NCBI RefSeq assembly: GCF_014845095.1
Contig: NZ_NKUG01000043.1
Span: 1 to 64,000, forward strand
Source: Methylobacterium bullatum
GTDB lineage: Bacteria; Pseudomonadota; Alphaproteobacteria; Rhizobiales; Beijerinckiaceae
Length of the DNA: 64,000 nucleotides
Reading direction: 5' to 3'
The position numbers and the translations under genes are program-made. Positions 26,302 through 37,130 of the stretch are shown piece after piece (position 1 is the first letter of the stretch; each line of letters begins with the position of its first letter). Under the pieces are notes generated by a model. The model saw only the letters and a program-made list of their open reading frames with translations, was not told where the DNA came from and searched no databases.

Positions 26302-29298
26302 CTGCTCTACCGCCTGCTGACCGAGGCGCTGGGCGCCAAGAGCGAGCAGATTTTCTTCGAGAGAAAGATACCTGAGGTTAGAGGTCGTCTCGACGCCCTG
26401 CTCGGCAGGACGATCATCGAGATCAAGTCCGACCTGCGCCGGGAGGCCAGGGACGCCGAGGCTCAGCTCACCCGCTACCTGCCCGAACGCGAGGGCGCCA
26501 CCGGCCAGCGTTACGTGGGGCTCGCCACCGACGGCGCCACCTTCACCGCCTACGAGATGCGGGACGGCGTCCTGGTGCAGCTCACCGAGCACGAGGTGAG
26601 GCTGGCGGATGCCCGTGGCCTCACTGCCTGGCTCGAAGGCGTCATCGCGGTCCTCGACTGGCTGCCGGCGGACGCGGCCGGGATCACGAACGAACTCGGC
26701 CGCCAGAGCGCCGCCTTCGCGCGGACCCTCGGCCTCCTCGCCAAGGCCTGGGAGGCGCTGGCGGCGGACCCGGAGGCGGTGCTGAAGCGGCAGCTCTGGT
26801 CGCGTCATCTCGGCTTCGTCTACGGCAAGGCCATCGACGACGACACGCTCTGGCTCCAGCACACCTATCTGGTCATCCTCGCCAAGGCGATCGCCGCCGG
26901 AACCATGGGCGCCACCGGGCGCTCGCCCGAGGATCTGCTGTCGGGGCGCGCCTTCCACGAGGCGGGGGTCCACGGCGCGGTGGAAACGGATTTCTTCGGC
27001 TGGGTGATCCAGGCGCCGGGCGGGGAGGCGATCGTCGCCAGCCTGGCCGCGCATGCCGCCCGGTTCGACCTCGGCAGCGTCGATGTCGACTTTCTGAAAG
27101 TGCTCTACGAATCCCTCATCGATCCGGCGCAACGGCACGATCTCGGTGAATATTACACGCCCGATTGGCTTGCCCGGAAGGTGGTGCGGCGCGCCCTCGA
27201 CCGGCCGGCCGAGCAGACCTGCCTCGATCCCGCCTGCGGCTCGGGCAGCTTCCTGTTCCACGCCGTGCGCCTCAAGCGCGAGGCCCTGATCGCGGCGGGC
27301 GTGCCCCTCACCGAGATCGCGTCGCGCTGCTGCGCTTCCGTCACGGGGCTGGACGTCCATCCGGTGGCCGTGATCTTCGCCCGCGTCACCTACCTTTTGG
27401 CGCTCGGCGACGCCCTGCCGGGGCGAGGCGGCGACATCTCCCTGCCGGTCTATCTCGGCGATGCGCTGCAATGGAACGTGAAGCGCGACGCGTTCGAGAG
27501 CGACCTCGTGGTCGAGGTGCCGCGCGACCCCCGCGAGGGCCGCAAAGGCGCGCCGACCCTGCGCTTCCCCCTCGGCCTCTGCGCCGATCCGCCCCTGTTC
27601 GACCGCGTCGTCACCGCCATGCACGATGCCAGCGAGGCCGTCCGCACGGCGGACGCCTTCGCGCGCGGGCTCGCTGGGCTCGGCGTCGCGGCGGAGCAGC
27701 ACGCGACGCTCGTCACCACCTTCACGATCTACGACCGCCTGCGCCGGGCCGGGCGCGACCATGTCTGGGGCTTCTTCGCCCGCAACCTCAGCCGCCCGGT
27801 GGCGCTCTCGGACGGCGCCAGGGTCGACGTCGTCATCGGCAACCCGCCCTGGCTGTCCTACCGCTACATGGCGCCCGCCCTGCAGGCCCTGTTCCGGGAT
27901 ACCGCGCGCCGGCTCGGCATCTGGGTCGGCCCCGACGAGGCGCGGCTGGTGACGCAGACCGATCTGTCGGGCCTGTTCTTCGCACGCGCCGCAGAGCTCT
28001 ATGTCCGGCCGCCGGAGGGCGACCGGCCGGGCGGCCGGGTCGCCATGGTGCTGCCGCTCGCCGCCCTGAGCCGGGGCCAGTTCCGAGCCTTCCGCACCGG
28101 GGACTGGACCGAGGTCCGTGTCGCGTTCTCTGACGCCTGGGTTCTCGACAATCAGGCCGTCTCGCCCCTGTTCAGGGTGCCCACCTGCGTCCTGTTCGCC
28201 GATGTCACGGCGGGGGAGGCCCGGCCGACGCCGACGCGGGTCACGGCTTTCGCCGGGCGGCTCCCCTTCAAGGACGTGCCCGAGGAGGTGGCGGATCGCT
28301 GCCTGCGGCTGGATCGGGCCGATGCACCGGTGCCTGCGAACTTCGAGGCCGGGTCGCCCTATCGCCCGCTCTTCCATCAAGGGGCGACCCTCGTTCCGCG
28401 CATGCTGTGTCTGGTGGATCGCGTTCAGTCAGGCCGTCTTGGCGGCAACGCCGCAGCACCCCTCTTGAGAAGCAGGCGATCCCCGCAAGAGAAAGCTCCT
28501 TGGCGAGACCTGCCCGCCCAACAGGGGGCTGTCGAAAGCGGTTACGTCCGGCCGGTCTATCTCGGCGAATCCATCGCGTCGTTTCGCGTTCTGAACGCAT
28601 TCGAGGGCATCGTGCCTGTGGCGTCCGATGGGAGTGTTCTCGATCCGAAACAGGCGAGCGATCGTGGCGTGAGCCGTCTCGGAGCCTGGATGCGACAAGC
28701 CGAGGCAAGCTGGGCGCAACACAGCGCCGGACGCATCACACTCAAGCAACGATGGAATTTTCAACGCGGATTGTCCTCGCAGTTTCCGCTGCCGCCCATT
28801 CGCGTGGTCTTCGCCAAGGCCGGATTATGGCCCGCGGCCTGTATCGTCAGGGATCGCCGGGGAATCATCGACCACAAACTCTACTGGGCGGACGTCTCTT
28901 CCGAGGACGAAGCCCGTTTCCTTATCGCCATCCTCAACAGCGAGGCGGTTCGCATCCGCATCGCCCATTTGCAGAGCCGGGGCGAGCAGGGCGCGCGGGA
29001 TTTCGACAAGCTGATGTTCACGCTTCCGATCCCCCGCTTCGACCCGCGCGAGGCGGTCCATGCCGGGCTGGCGGCGGAAGGCGCGGTGGCGGAGGAGGTG
29101 GCGGCCGCCGTCGCGCTGCCCATGGAGGTCTCGTTCCAAAAGGCGAGGGCCCTGGTGCGGGACGCCTTGCGGGAGGAGGGCGTGTCGGCCCGCATCGATG
29201 CCCTGGTGGAGACGCTCCTCGGGCCCGATCCGCGCCTCGCCTTGCCGGACGACGAAGCCGTTCCTGCCCGCGACGAGGAAGAGACCGTCGACGCCTGA
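26284..29298 (+). CDS. Single-chain restriction-modification enzyme (type IIG/Eco57I-like), probably frameshifted at its 5' end
   Basis: The main frame codes for 1004 residues from ATG 26284, but the natural start is probably 26223 in another frame. A PD-(D/E)xK nuclease-like motif lies near the N-terminus: D37 and EIK at 46-48 in LDALLGRTIIEIKSDL. The N6-adenine methyltransferase core follows, with the SAM motif LDPACGSGSF at about 314-323 and catalytic NPPW at 520-523. The C-terminal third (about 680-900) should hold the target-recognition domain, and codon use there (about 28380-28850) is visibly less GC-biased than in the rest. No separate restriction or specificity gene is nearby, consistent with one polypeptide doing both reactions. 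The recognition sequence is unknown. Confidence 0.82.
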   Translation: MRRSGLLLYRLLTEALGAKSEQIFFERKIPEVRGRLDALLGRTIIEIKSDLRREARDAEAQLTRYLPEREGATGQRYVGLATDGATFTAYEMRDGVLVQLTEHEVRLADARGLTAWLEGVIAVLDWLPADAAGITNELGRQSAAFARTLGLLAKAWEALAADPEAVLKRQLWSRHLGFVYGKAIDDDTLWLQHTYLVILAKAIAAGTMGATGRSPEDLLSGRAFHEAGVHGAVETDFFGWVIQAPGGEAIVASLAAHAARFDLGSVDVDFLKVLYESLIDPAQRHDLGEYYTPDWLARKVVRRALDRPAEQTCLDPACGSGSFLFHAVRLKREALIAAGVPLTEIASRCCASVTGLDVHPVAVIFARVTYLLALGDALPGRGGDISLPVYLGDALQWNVKRDAFESDLVVEVPRDPREGRKGAPTLRFPLGLCADPPLFDRVVTAMHDASEAVRTADAFARGLAGLGVAAEQHATLVTTFTIYDRLRRAGRDHVWGFFARNLSRPVALSDGARVDVVIGNPPWLSYRYMAPALQALFRDTARRLGIWVGPDEARLVTQTDLSGLFFARAAELYVRPPEGDRPGGRVAMVLPLAALSRGQFRAFRTGDWTEVRVAFSDAWVLDNQAVSPLFRVPTCVLFADVTAGEARPTPTRVTAFAGRLPFKDVPEEVADRCLRLDRADAPVPANFEAGSPYRPLFHQGATLVPRMLCLVDRVQSGRLGGNAAAPLLRSRRSPQEKAPWRDLPAQQGAVESGYVRPVYLGESIASFRVLNAFEGIVPVASDGSVLDPKQASDRGVSRLGAWMRQAEASWAQHSAGRITLKQRWNFQRGLSSQFPLPPIRVVFAKAGLWPAACIVRDRRGIIDHKLYWADVSSEDEARFLIAILNSEAVRIRIAHLQSRGEQGARDFDKLMFTLPIPRFDPREAVHAGLAAEGAVAEEVAAAVALPMEVSFQKARALVRDALREEGVSARIDALVETLLGPDPRLALPDDEAVPARDEEETVDA

Positions 29299-29331
29299 TA
29301 CCAAGGCTCGGCGAAGCTCGGTTCGAAGTCG

Positions 29332-29760
29332 CTACTCGGCCTTGTCGCCGGTTTCCGGGGCGGTCCTATCGGCGGCCGGTTCGGCGGTCGCCACGGCCGT
29401 GCGTTCCAGCATCGGCTGGAGGCGGATGGCGAGTTCGCCGCCGAGATGACGGGTATAGGCGGCCTTGAAGTAGCGCTGGCCGGTGCCGTTGCCGAAGAGT
29501 TGGTCATGGGTGCGGATCATCGCATCCACCTCGGGGCGGCAGAGGAAGCCGATGATCCCCGCCGCCTCGTACCAGCGGCCCGCCCGGGCATGGCGCATGG
29601 CGGCCGGGTTGGCCATCACCGTCTCGGCGAAGCACTCCGTGGCGGCGCGCTCCAGTGGCGCCATGGCCGCATGGGCGTGTCCGGGTGTGCGGGGCGCCGC
29701 GCTTGCGGCACCCGCCGTCGCGACAAGGGTCAAGAGAGCGCCAAGCAGCCGAGCTTTCAT
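29332..29760 (-). CDS. Small secreted protein of unknown function
   Basis: ATG 29760 opens a 142-residue frame with a clear signal peptide (MKARLLGALLTLVATAGAASA). The mature part has two cysteines (ATECFAE and GFLCRPE) that may form a disulfide, and the segments HARAGRWYEAAGIIGF and AAYTRHLGGEL. I do not recognise the family. An in-frame extension upstream to 29895 has no good ribosome-binding site. The gene converges on the restriction-modification gene with a 33-base gap. Confidence 0.65.
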   Translation of the reverse strand: MKARLLGALLTLVATAGAASAAPRTPGHAHAAMAPLERAATECFAETVMANPAAMRHARAGRWYEAAGIIGFLCRPEVDAMIRTHDQLFGNGTGQRYFKAAYTRHLGGELAIRLQPMLERTAVATAEPAADRTAPETGDKAE

Positions 29761-29905
29761 CGCGCACATACCTCGAGGTCGATCGAAATCGATTCGCCCC
29801 AAGTATTCATCGAAGACTTGGACAGGAACAGGGCACGACGCGCCCCGAAACCTGCGATGCGCGATTTCGTGAGCCGACTGTGCCCGGCCGATCACAGAAG
29901 CCGGA

Positions 29906-30292
29906 TCAGCCCCGCTTCTCGGCGTTCCAGCGGCCGGAACAGCGGATCATGCCGTTGCTCGACCAGGTGCCGCTGCCGTAGCCGCCGCGATCGAGTTGGC
30001 CGACCACGGTGGCACCATCGGAACCGCGCATGATCGTCGCGCGCACGGAGCCGTTGCCGGAGACGCGCCCCCGGATGTCGAAATCCCCGCCGGGATAGCT
30101 CGCCTCGCCCTTGGCGATCCGGACGCCGTAGCGATAGGCGCGGTCGCAGGGGCCGTCCTGGGTGATGACCTCGATGCTCCAGGCGCCGTCGTAGCGGTTG
30201 GGCACCGAGACCTTCCGCGTGGCCGCTTCGGTGGTTCCGAGGGACGTCGTCAGGAGGGCGAGAGAGCCGGCGGCAAGGAGGAAGCGTCGCAT
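29906..30292 (-). CDS. Small secreted beta-rich protein of unknown function
   Basis: The 128-residue product starts at ATG 30292 with a signal peptide (MRRFLLAAGSLALLTTSLGTTEA). The mature part reads YDGAWSIEVITQDGPCDRAY, then repeated strand-like segments, and ends SNGMIRCSGRWNAEKRG. The two cysteines probably pair. Proteins of this type (a DGxW opening and a CSGxW ending) are common in Hyphomicrobiales, but I know no function. It is 65 bases downstream of mutA on the same strand. Confidence 0.72.
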   Translation of the reverse strand: MRRFLLAAGSLALLTTSLGTTEAATRKVSVPNRYDGAWSIEVITQDGPCDRAYRYGVRIAKGEASYPGGDFDIRGRVSGNGSVRATIMRGSDGATVVGQLDRGGYGSGTWSSNGMIRCSGRWNAEKRG

Positions 30293-30357
30293 CGTAGCCT
30301 GTTCTGCAAGGGCGTGATCGGGGCTGGGAACGCCCCGGATCGCGTATCGGTTGCGGT

Positions 30358-32229
30358 TCACGCTCGTGTGGCTTCGCCCAAGGCGGCCTGAAGCAGCGTG
30401 AGGAGATCACCTCCCGCGTGCAGATAGGCATCGACCCCTGCGGCTTTGAGCCCCTCCGCGAGATCGCCGGGCTTGCCCGCGAGATAGACCGTCCTGGCCC
30501 CGGCCGCCTTCAGGGCTTCGGCCGCCGCGACGGCATGGGTCGCGTAGAGGGCGTCCGATGAGCAGAGGCAGGCGATGCGCGCGCCGGATGCGGCGAAAGC
30601 CCTGGCCAGTGCGTCGCTCTCCGAAAAACCCTCTTCGTTCACCGCCTCGATGCCGCCGGCCGCGAAGGCGTTGGCGGCGAAGGTCGAGCGGGCGTTGAAG
30701 ACGGCGACCGTCCCGAGATTGGCCAGGAACACCAGGGGGCGCCGCCCGGTCTTGGCGAGATGGGCGTCGGACGCGTCGCGCAGGGCCTCGTAGGGTTCGG
30801 CGAGGCGGAAGGAGGGCAGGGCCTCGCAGGTGGTCGTCCCGGCCCCGCCGAGGGCGAAGGCGGGCGCCACGACATCGGAGGGCGGCAGGTCGAGGACCGT
30901 CACCGGCTTCTCGGCGAGGAAGGGGAACTCGCTCGCCCCGGTCAGCGGTTCGCGGCGCGTGGCGACGTTCTTCGCGCGGGTGGCGCGGGTCTCGCCGATC
31001 CGGGCCTGGATCGCGCCGGCCTGCAGGCTCGCGACGATGCCGCCCTCGCGCTCGATGGCCTGGAAGGCGGCCCAGGCCGCGGTGGTGAGCTCCTCGGTGA
31101 GCGCCTCGAACCCGCCGGCTCCGGCCGCCGGATCGGCGACGCGGGCGAGGTTGGATTCCTCGATGAGGACGATCTGGCTGTTGCGGGCGACGCGCCGGGC
31201 GAAAGCGTCGGCGAGGCCCAGCGAGGCGGTGTAGGGGACGACGGTGACGGAATCGGCGCCGCCGAGCCCGGCCGAGCAGGCGGCCATGCCGGTGCGCAGG
31301 ATGTTCACGAACGGGTCGTTCCGGTTCATCATCCGCCACGCGGTCTCGGCATGCAGGCGCAGGGGCTTCGGGTCGAGCCCGCAGGCGGCTTCCACCCGCG
31401 CCCAGAGGCGGCGCATGGCGCGGAACTTGGCGATGGTCAGGAACTCGTCGGCATCGGCCACGAGGAGGATGGCGACGGCGTCGCGGGCGCGGGCGAGGTC
31501 GTGCCCGCCGGCCTCCAGCATGCGCAGATAGGCGACGGCCGTGGCGAGGGTGGCGGCGAGTTCCGCCGCCTCGCTGGCGCCGGCCTCGTGATAGGGGCGC
31601 CCGTCGGCGAGCATCGCGCGGCCCGTGAAGCCGGCCCCGTCGAACTCCGACAGGAGCGCCGAGACCGCCGCGCCGATCTCAGGGATCGTCGCGTCGAGGC
31701 GGCCGGTGGCGGCGAGCGTCCCGATCGGGTCGAGGCCGAGATCGAGGTCGAGGCTGCCGAGATCCTCGTTCCGGTGCGCCGCCAAAGCCTTGACCAGACG
31801 GGCCGCCTCCAGCCCGCGCCCGCCGGCATCGAGCCGCGTCGCGATGAGGGAGAGCATCACGCCCGACAGGGCGGTGTCGAGGGTTGCTACGTCTCCGGCA
31901 TCGAGGCCGAAGCCGCGCGCCGAGACAGCGCCCGCGAAGACGAGGTTCAGGGCATCGGCGCCCCCTTCGAGATCGGCCATGGCGAGACCGTGCGCGGCTT
32001 GCGCGTCCGGGTGGTCCACCCGTTGGGCGATGCGCCAGGGGCCGGGCGCCCGCATGGGCTGCGCCACCGGGGCGGCCGGTTCGTAGAGCGGTTCGATCCG
32101 GATGCCGTCCGCCGTCTTCGAGACCAGGCGCTTCTCGAAATCGCCGCCCTTGAGCACGCCCTCGACCAGGCCGAGCCACCGCTCGCGGGTGGGCGTGGGG
32201 AACAGGTCGGCGAGGGGGCGATTGTCCAT
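30358..32229 (-). CDS. mutA: Methylmalonyl-CoA mutase small (beta) subunit
   Basis: The small subunit pairs with the B12-binding large subunit, which interconverts methylmalonyl-CoA and succinyl-CoA; in methylotrophs this belongs to the ethylmalonyl-CoA cycle. ATG 32229 gives 623 residues, a normal length. The TIM-barrel part shows RNDPFVNILRTGMAACSAGLGGADSVTVVPY, as in mutases. The C-terminal cobalamin-fold domain (about 500-623) lacks the DxHxxG cobalamin ligand, as expected for the non-catalytic subunit. The partner gene is not in this window. I saw no cobalamin riboswitch upstream. Confidence 0.9.
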   Translation of the reverse strand: MDNRPLADLFPTPTRERWLGLVEGVLKGGDFEKRLVSKTADGIRIEPLYEPAAPVAQPMRAPGPWRIAQRVDHPDAQAAHGLAMADLEGGADALNLVFAGAVSARGFGLDAGDVATLDTALSGVMLSLIATRLDAGGRGLEAARLVKALAAHRNEDLGSLDLDLGLDPIGTLAATGRLDATIPEIGAAVSALLSEFDGAGFTGRAMLADGRPYHEAGASEAAELAATLATAVAYLRMLEAGGHDLARARDAVAILLVADADEFLTIAKFRAMRRLWARVEAACGLDPKPLRLHAETAWRMMNRNDPFVNILRTGMAACSAGLGGADSVTVVPYTASLGLADAFARRVARNSQIVLIEESNLARVADPAAGAGGFEALTEELTTAAWAAFQAIEREGGIVASLQAGAIQARIGETRATRAKNVATRREPLTGASEFPFLAEKPVTVLDLPPSDVVAPAFALGGAGTTTCEALPSFRLAEPYEALRDASDAHLAKTGRRPLVFLANLGTVAVFNARSTFAANAFAAGGIEAVNEEGFSESDALARAFAASGARIACLCSSDALYATHAVAAAEALKAAGARTVYLAGKPGDLAEGLKAAGVDAYLHAGGDLLTLLQAALGEATRA

Positions 32230-32427
32230 CGTCAGGGCCTTGGCGCACGCTTCCGCCGGCCGCGCGTGGCCGGACGCTGTCGGCGACAGCCCTCGCACGG
32301 CGAGGCTTGCCGGGCAACACGCCGGACTCATCAAAGAAATCAGCGCGGACTCAAAGAAAAACGAAGGCCGCCCCCGCGTCGCGAGCCCCGGCGTGCGAGG
32401 CGGGTCCGGGGCCGCGAGGCGGGTGCG

Positions 32428-33234
32428 TCAGCCGAACAGGATCAACCCCGCGAAGCCGAGCGAGCCGACGATGATGCGCCACCACGCGAACAGCCGGAAG
32501 CCGTGGGAGGAGACGTAGTCGAGCACGGTGCGGACCACGACGAAGGCCGAGAGGAAGGCCACGACGAAGCCGATGGCGATCAGGCCAAAATCGTCCTGCG
32601 AGAGGTTCTTGTAATTGTCGAGGAGGTCTTTGGCGAAGGCCCCGGCCATGGTGGGGATCGCGAGGTAGAACGAGAACTCGGTGGCCGAGCGCTTGTCCGC
32701 TCCCATCAGCATCGCGCCGACGATGGTGGCGCCGGAGCGCGAAACGCCGGGGATCATCGCGATGCACTGGAACAGGCCGATCCTGAAATCCATCGGCAGG
32801 GTGAAGTCGAAGACGTCACGCTTCTTCACCTCGAGGTCGGTCTCGTCGAGGACGAGGAGGACGAGGCCGCCGGCCACCAGGGTGGCGCAGACGATCCACG
32901 GATTGAACAGGTAGAACTTGATGTACTTCGAGAACAGGCCGCCGATGATCGCCGCCGGCAGGAAGGCGAGGAGGATGCCCAGGACGAAGCGTCTCGCGTT
33001 CGGATCGCTCGGAAACGCCACGGCGATTCCCAGGAGGCGGCGGAAATAGACGGCCAGGATCGCCAGGATCGCGCCGAGCTGGATCAGCACCTCGAACGTG
33101 TTGTTGGGCGATTGAAAGCCGATGAAGTGGCCGACCAGGAGCTGGTGGCCGGTGGAGGAGACCGGAATGAACTCGGTGGCGCCTTCGACGACGGCGAGCA
33201 CGACCGCCTTCACGATGCTCATGGCATCCATCAT
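32428..33234 (-). CDS. uppP: Undecaprenyl-diphosphatase (UppP/BacA)
   Basis: This membrane enzyme recycles the lipid carrier for peptidoglycan and polysaccharides by removing a phosphate from undecaprenyl pyrophosphate. The 268-residue protein has about eight hydrophobic helices. The first catalytic region is VEGATEFIPVSSTGHQLL, with the expected Glu and Ser residues, and the second is IPGVSRSGATIVGAMLMGADKRSATEFSFYL, with the catalytic Arg. Overexpression of such proteins gives bacitracin resistance. It is probably monocistronic. Confidence 0.96.
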   Translation of the reverse strand: MMDAMSIVKAVVLAVVEGATEFIPVSSTGHQLLVGHFIGFQSPNNTFEVLIQLGAILAILAVYFRRLLGIAVAFPSDPNARRFVLGILLAFLPAAIIGGLFSKYIKFYLFNPWIVCATLVAGGLVLLVLDETDLEVKKRDVFDFTLPMDFRIGLFQCIAMIPGVSRSGATIVGAMLMGADKRSATEFSFYLAIPTMAGAFAKDLLDNYKNLSQDDFGLIAIGFVVAFLSAFVVVRTVLDYVSSHGFRLFAWWRIIVGSLGFAGLILFG

Positions 33235-33999
33235 GTCTCGCCTCGGTTGTTGTGGGGTGGGAGCGCGGGTCGCCGCACGGTGTCGGCGATCAGAGTTGAC
33301 GAGCGGTTACCGGAACATGTCCAGCGTGTTAATGAGGCGGCAATGATCGGGCAATAAGTCTCGACCGGCGACCCTCACCCACCGGCGGTCCCGATACGGC
33401 GCGTCCCGCGGTTCCATCCCCTTCGAAACGGCCTCTATGGCGACGCTTCACCACTCCCCCTTCTGTCCGCATTCGCGCTTCATCCGTCTCGTGCTCAGCG
33501 AGATGGGCATGGAGCCCGCACTCGTGGAAGAGCGGGTCTGGGACCGGCGCGAGGCCTTCCTCCTCATCAATCCGGCCGGGACGACGCCGGTCCTGGTGGA
33601 GGAGACCGGGCTCGCCGTGCCGGGGGCCGGCATCATCGCCGAGTATCTGGACGAGACCCGCGGCCTCGGCCTGTCCGGGCGCCGGTTGCTGCCGGAGGCC
33701 ACCGCCGATCGCGTGGAGGTCCGCCGCCTGCTCGACTGGTTCCTGGTGAAGTTCGATGCGGAGGTGACCGGCTATCTCGTCACCGAGAAGATCTCGAAGC
33801 GCTTCATGACCAGCGCCAATGGCGGCGGTCCGCCGGACATGCATGCCATTCGTGCGGCGCGCACCAATGTGCGCTACCATATGAAGTACATCGGCTACCT
33901 GATGTCCCGCCGGAAATGGATCGCCGGCGACCATCTGACCTATGCGGATCTCGCGGCCGCGGCTCACCTCTCCTGCGTGGATTATCTCGGCGACGTGCC

Positions 34000-35339
<1,340 letters not shown>

Positions 35340-35343
<4 letters not shown>

Positions 35344-36203
35344 ACCTCTTCGTCTTCGGTCTGGGCTTCACGGCGCGCCGCTTCGTCGAGCGCGCGGCGG
35401 GGCGGTTCGGCGAGATCCGCGCCACCGTCACCGACCCGGCCCGGCCCGGCGCCGGCCTCGGCGATGTCGCCCTGCGCGGCTTCGGCCCCGAGACGGACGA
35501 CGCGCGGATCGCGGGCGACCTCGCCGACACCGACGTGCTGCTGGTGTCCGCCCCGCCGTCTCGCGACGGAGACACGGTGCTCGCCCGTTACCGGGACGCC
35601 ATCGCCGACAGCCGGATCGGCTGGATCGGCTATCTCTCCACCATCGGTATCTACGGCGACCAGCAGGGCGCCTGGATCGACGAGACGACGCCGCCCAACC
35701 CCACGAGCGGGCGCTCGCATGGCCGCATCGCGGTGGAGAAGGCCTGGCTCGCCTTCGGGCAGGAGACCGGCAAGGCCGTGCAGGTGTTCCGGCTGTCGGG
35801 CATCTACGGGCCGGGCCGCAACCCCATCGTGAAGCTGCGAGAGGGCAAGTCGCAGCGCATCATCAAGCCGGGTCAGGTGTTCAACCGCATCCATGTGGAC
35901 GACATCGCCACGACCCTGCTCGCCTCCATCGACAGGCCGAGGGCGCAGGCGATCTACAACGTCACCGACGACGAGCCGACGCCGCCGCAGGTGGTGACGG
36001 AATACGCCGCCGGCCTCGCCAACCTGCCGCTGCCGCCCGAGATCGATTTCGAGACGGCGGATCTGAGCCCGATGGCGCGCAGCTTCTACGGCGAGAACAA
36101 GCGCGTGCGGAACCGCCTGATCCGCGAGGAGCTCTGCGTCGATCTCGCCTATCCGACCTACCGCGAGGGGCTGGCGGCGCTGGTGGCCGACGCCAGGGCC
36201 TGA
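35340..36203 (+). CDS. NAD-dependent epimerase/dehydratase family protein (YeeZ-like)
   Basis: ATG 35340 overlaps the queG stop (ATGA), so the two genes are translationally coupled. The 287-residue protein is an atypical short-chain dehydrogenase: its N-terminal nucleotide motif is FGLGFTARRF rather than GxxGxxG. YLSTIGIYGDQQG and RIAVEKAW provide the catalytic Ser and surrounding region, and IYGPGRNPI and FNRIHVDDIA match the family. The substrate is unknown. Coupling to queG is conserved in some alphaproteobacteria, but I know of no functional link. Confidence 0.82.
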
Positions 36204-37130
36204 GGCTCTGGCCCAGTCCCTTGGCGCGAAAAACGGCTTTTCGGTCTCTTCTTTCGGCTGCGATAGACGTAATGTGGCGGGATGCCGGTTATGTCAGTGG
36301 TATTTATACTAAAAACCATAAGTGAGCTGAGTCGATATAAGTTATTTTATAGTGATCGAGTGAGTTTTTTGATCGCCAAAAATGCGTTTCGGCGGAGATG
36401 GGCTATCGATTTCGGATGATATCGTGACGTATGTTGTCAATAAGGGTAAAAAATAACTTATATGAATTTTGAAAATTGTATTTATACTACTATAATTGAA
36501 ACTACGTACTGAAATCGTTCTGTTCGTGTCTTTGATTTCTCGGAGCCACATGTGCGTCTAGTCGGCGATCGATTCCGACGACATCGTCGCTGTACCAGCA
36601 TACTTTCATCGTCGATGGATGGTGTCTCGACGATCTGGCCGGGTGACAAGGGTTAAAGTTCAAAAATGGTATATATGTACCGGTAAAATGCTGGTTTGCT
36701 GCGGTATCTCGCCATAATGCGCGGTGCGGCAATTTGAATGCATTTCGATCCGGTTTCCAGCTGCGCTTCATTGACTTTCCATTAACGGACGCTTCGCATA
36801 ACGATGCTTGACGCATGAGGTGTGCCGGCTGATTCCGGCGGTCTGCGCAAGTATCGCCGTTCGAATGAGAAAGCGGGTCGTGACGGCAAACGGTTCACGG
36901 TCACTGCGGAATCCATTCAGCCTGCGAGATCGCCGGCGATTCCGGCGCCCGCGTCGAGCGTGCCGATCATGATCCCGGCGAGGTCGTCACTGAAGGTGGC
37001 CGCGTGGCTTCGAACGGTCGTCAGGCGGATGGACCTGCCTGGCCGGACTCGATCCCTCTTCCGTGTCTCCTCCGGAGTGGGCGCTGGACGAACCGGCCTC
37101 CGCATCGATCCGGGGGGCTGGTTGAAATCC
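36204..37130. other. Long AT-rich gap without a convincing gene
   Basis: After the epimerase stop the sequence becomes strongly AT-rich from about 36290 to 36540 and moderately so to about 36820, in contrast with the GC-rich flanks. Short frames occur on both strands but none has a good start or a protein-like composition. From 36822 to 37130 a GC-rich frame is continuous with the downstream PAS-GGDEF-EAL gene, but it reads as low-complexity Pro/Ser/Arg sequence and is probably not translated. The AT-rich part may be a promoter region or a remnant of foreign DNA. Confidence 0.5.

Noticed and set aside
32230-32427. Possible cobalamin riboswitch upstream of mutA.
   Set aside because: The region is about 200 bases and lacks a recognisable B12 box; it also continues as GC-rich sequence without clear stems.
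36342-36551. 69-codon minus-strand frame in the AT-rich block.
   Set aside because: No ribosome-binding site, low-complexity Ser/Thr/Ile composition, and frames of this length arise by chance in AT-rich sequence of this size.
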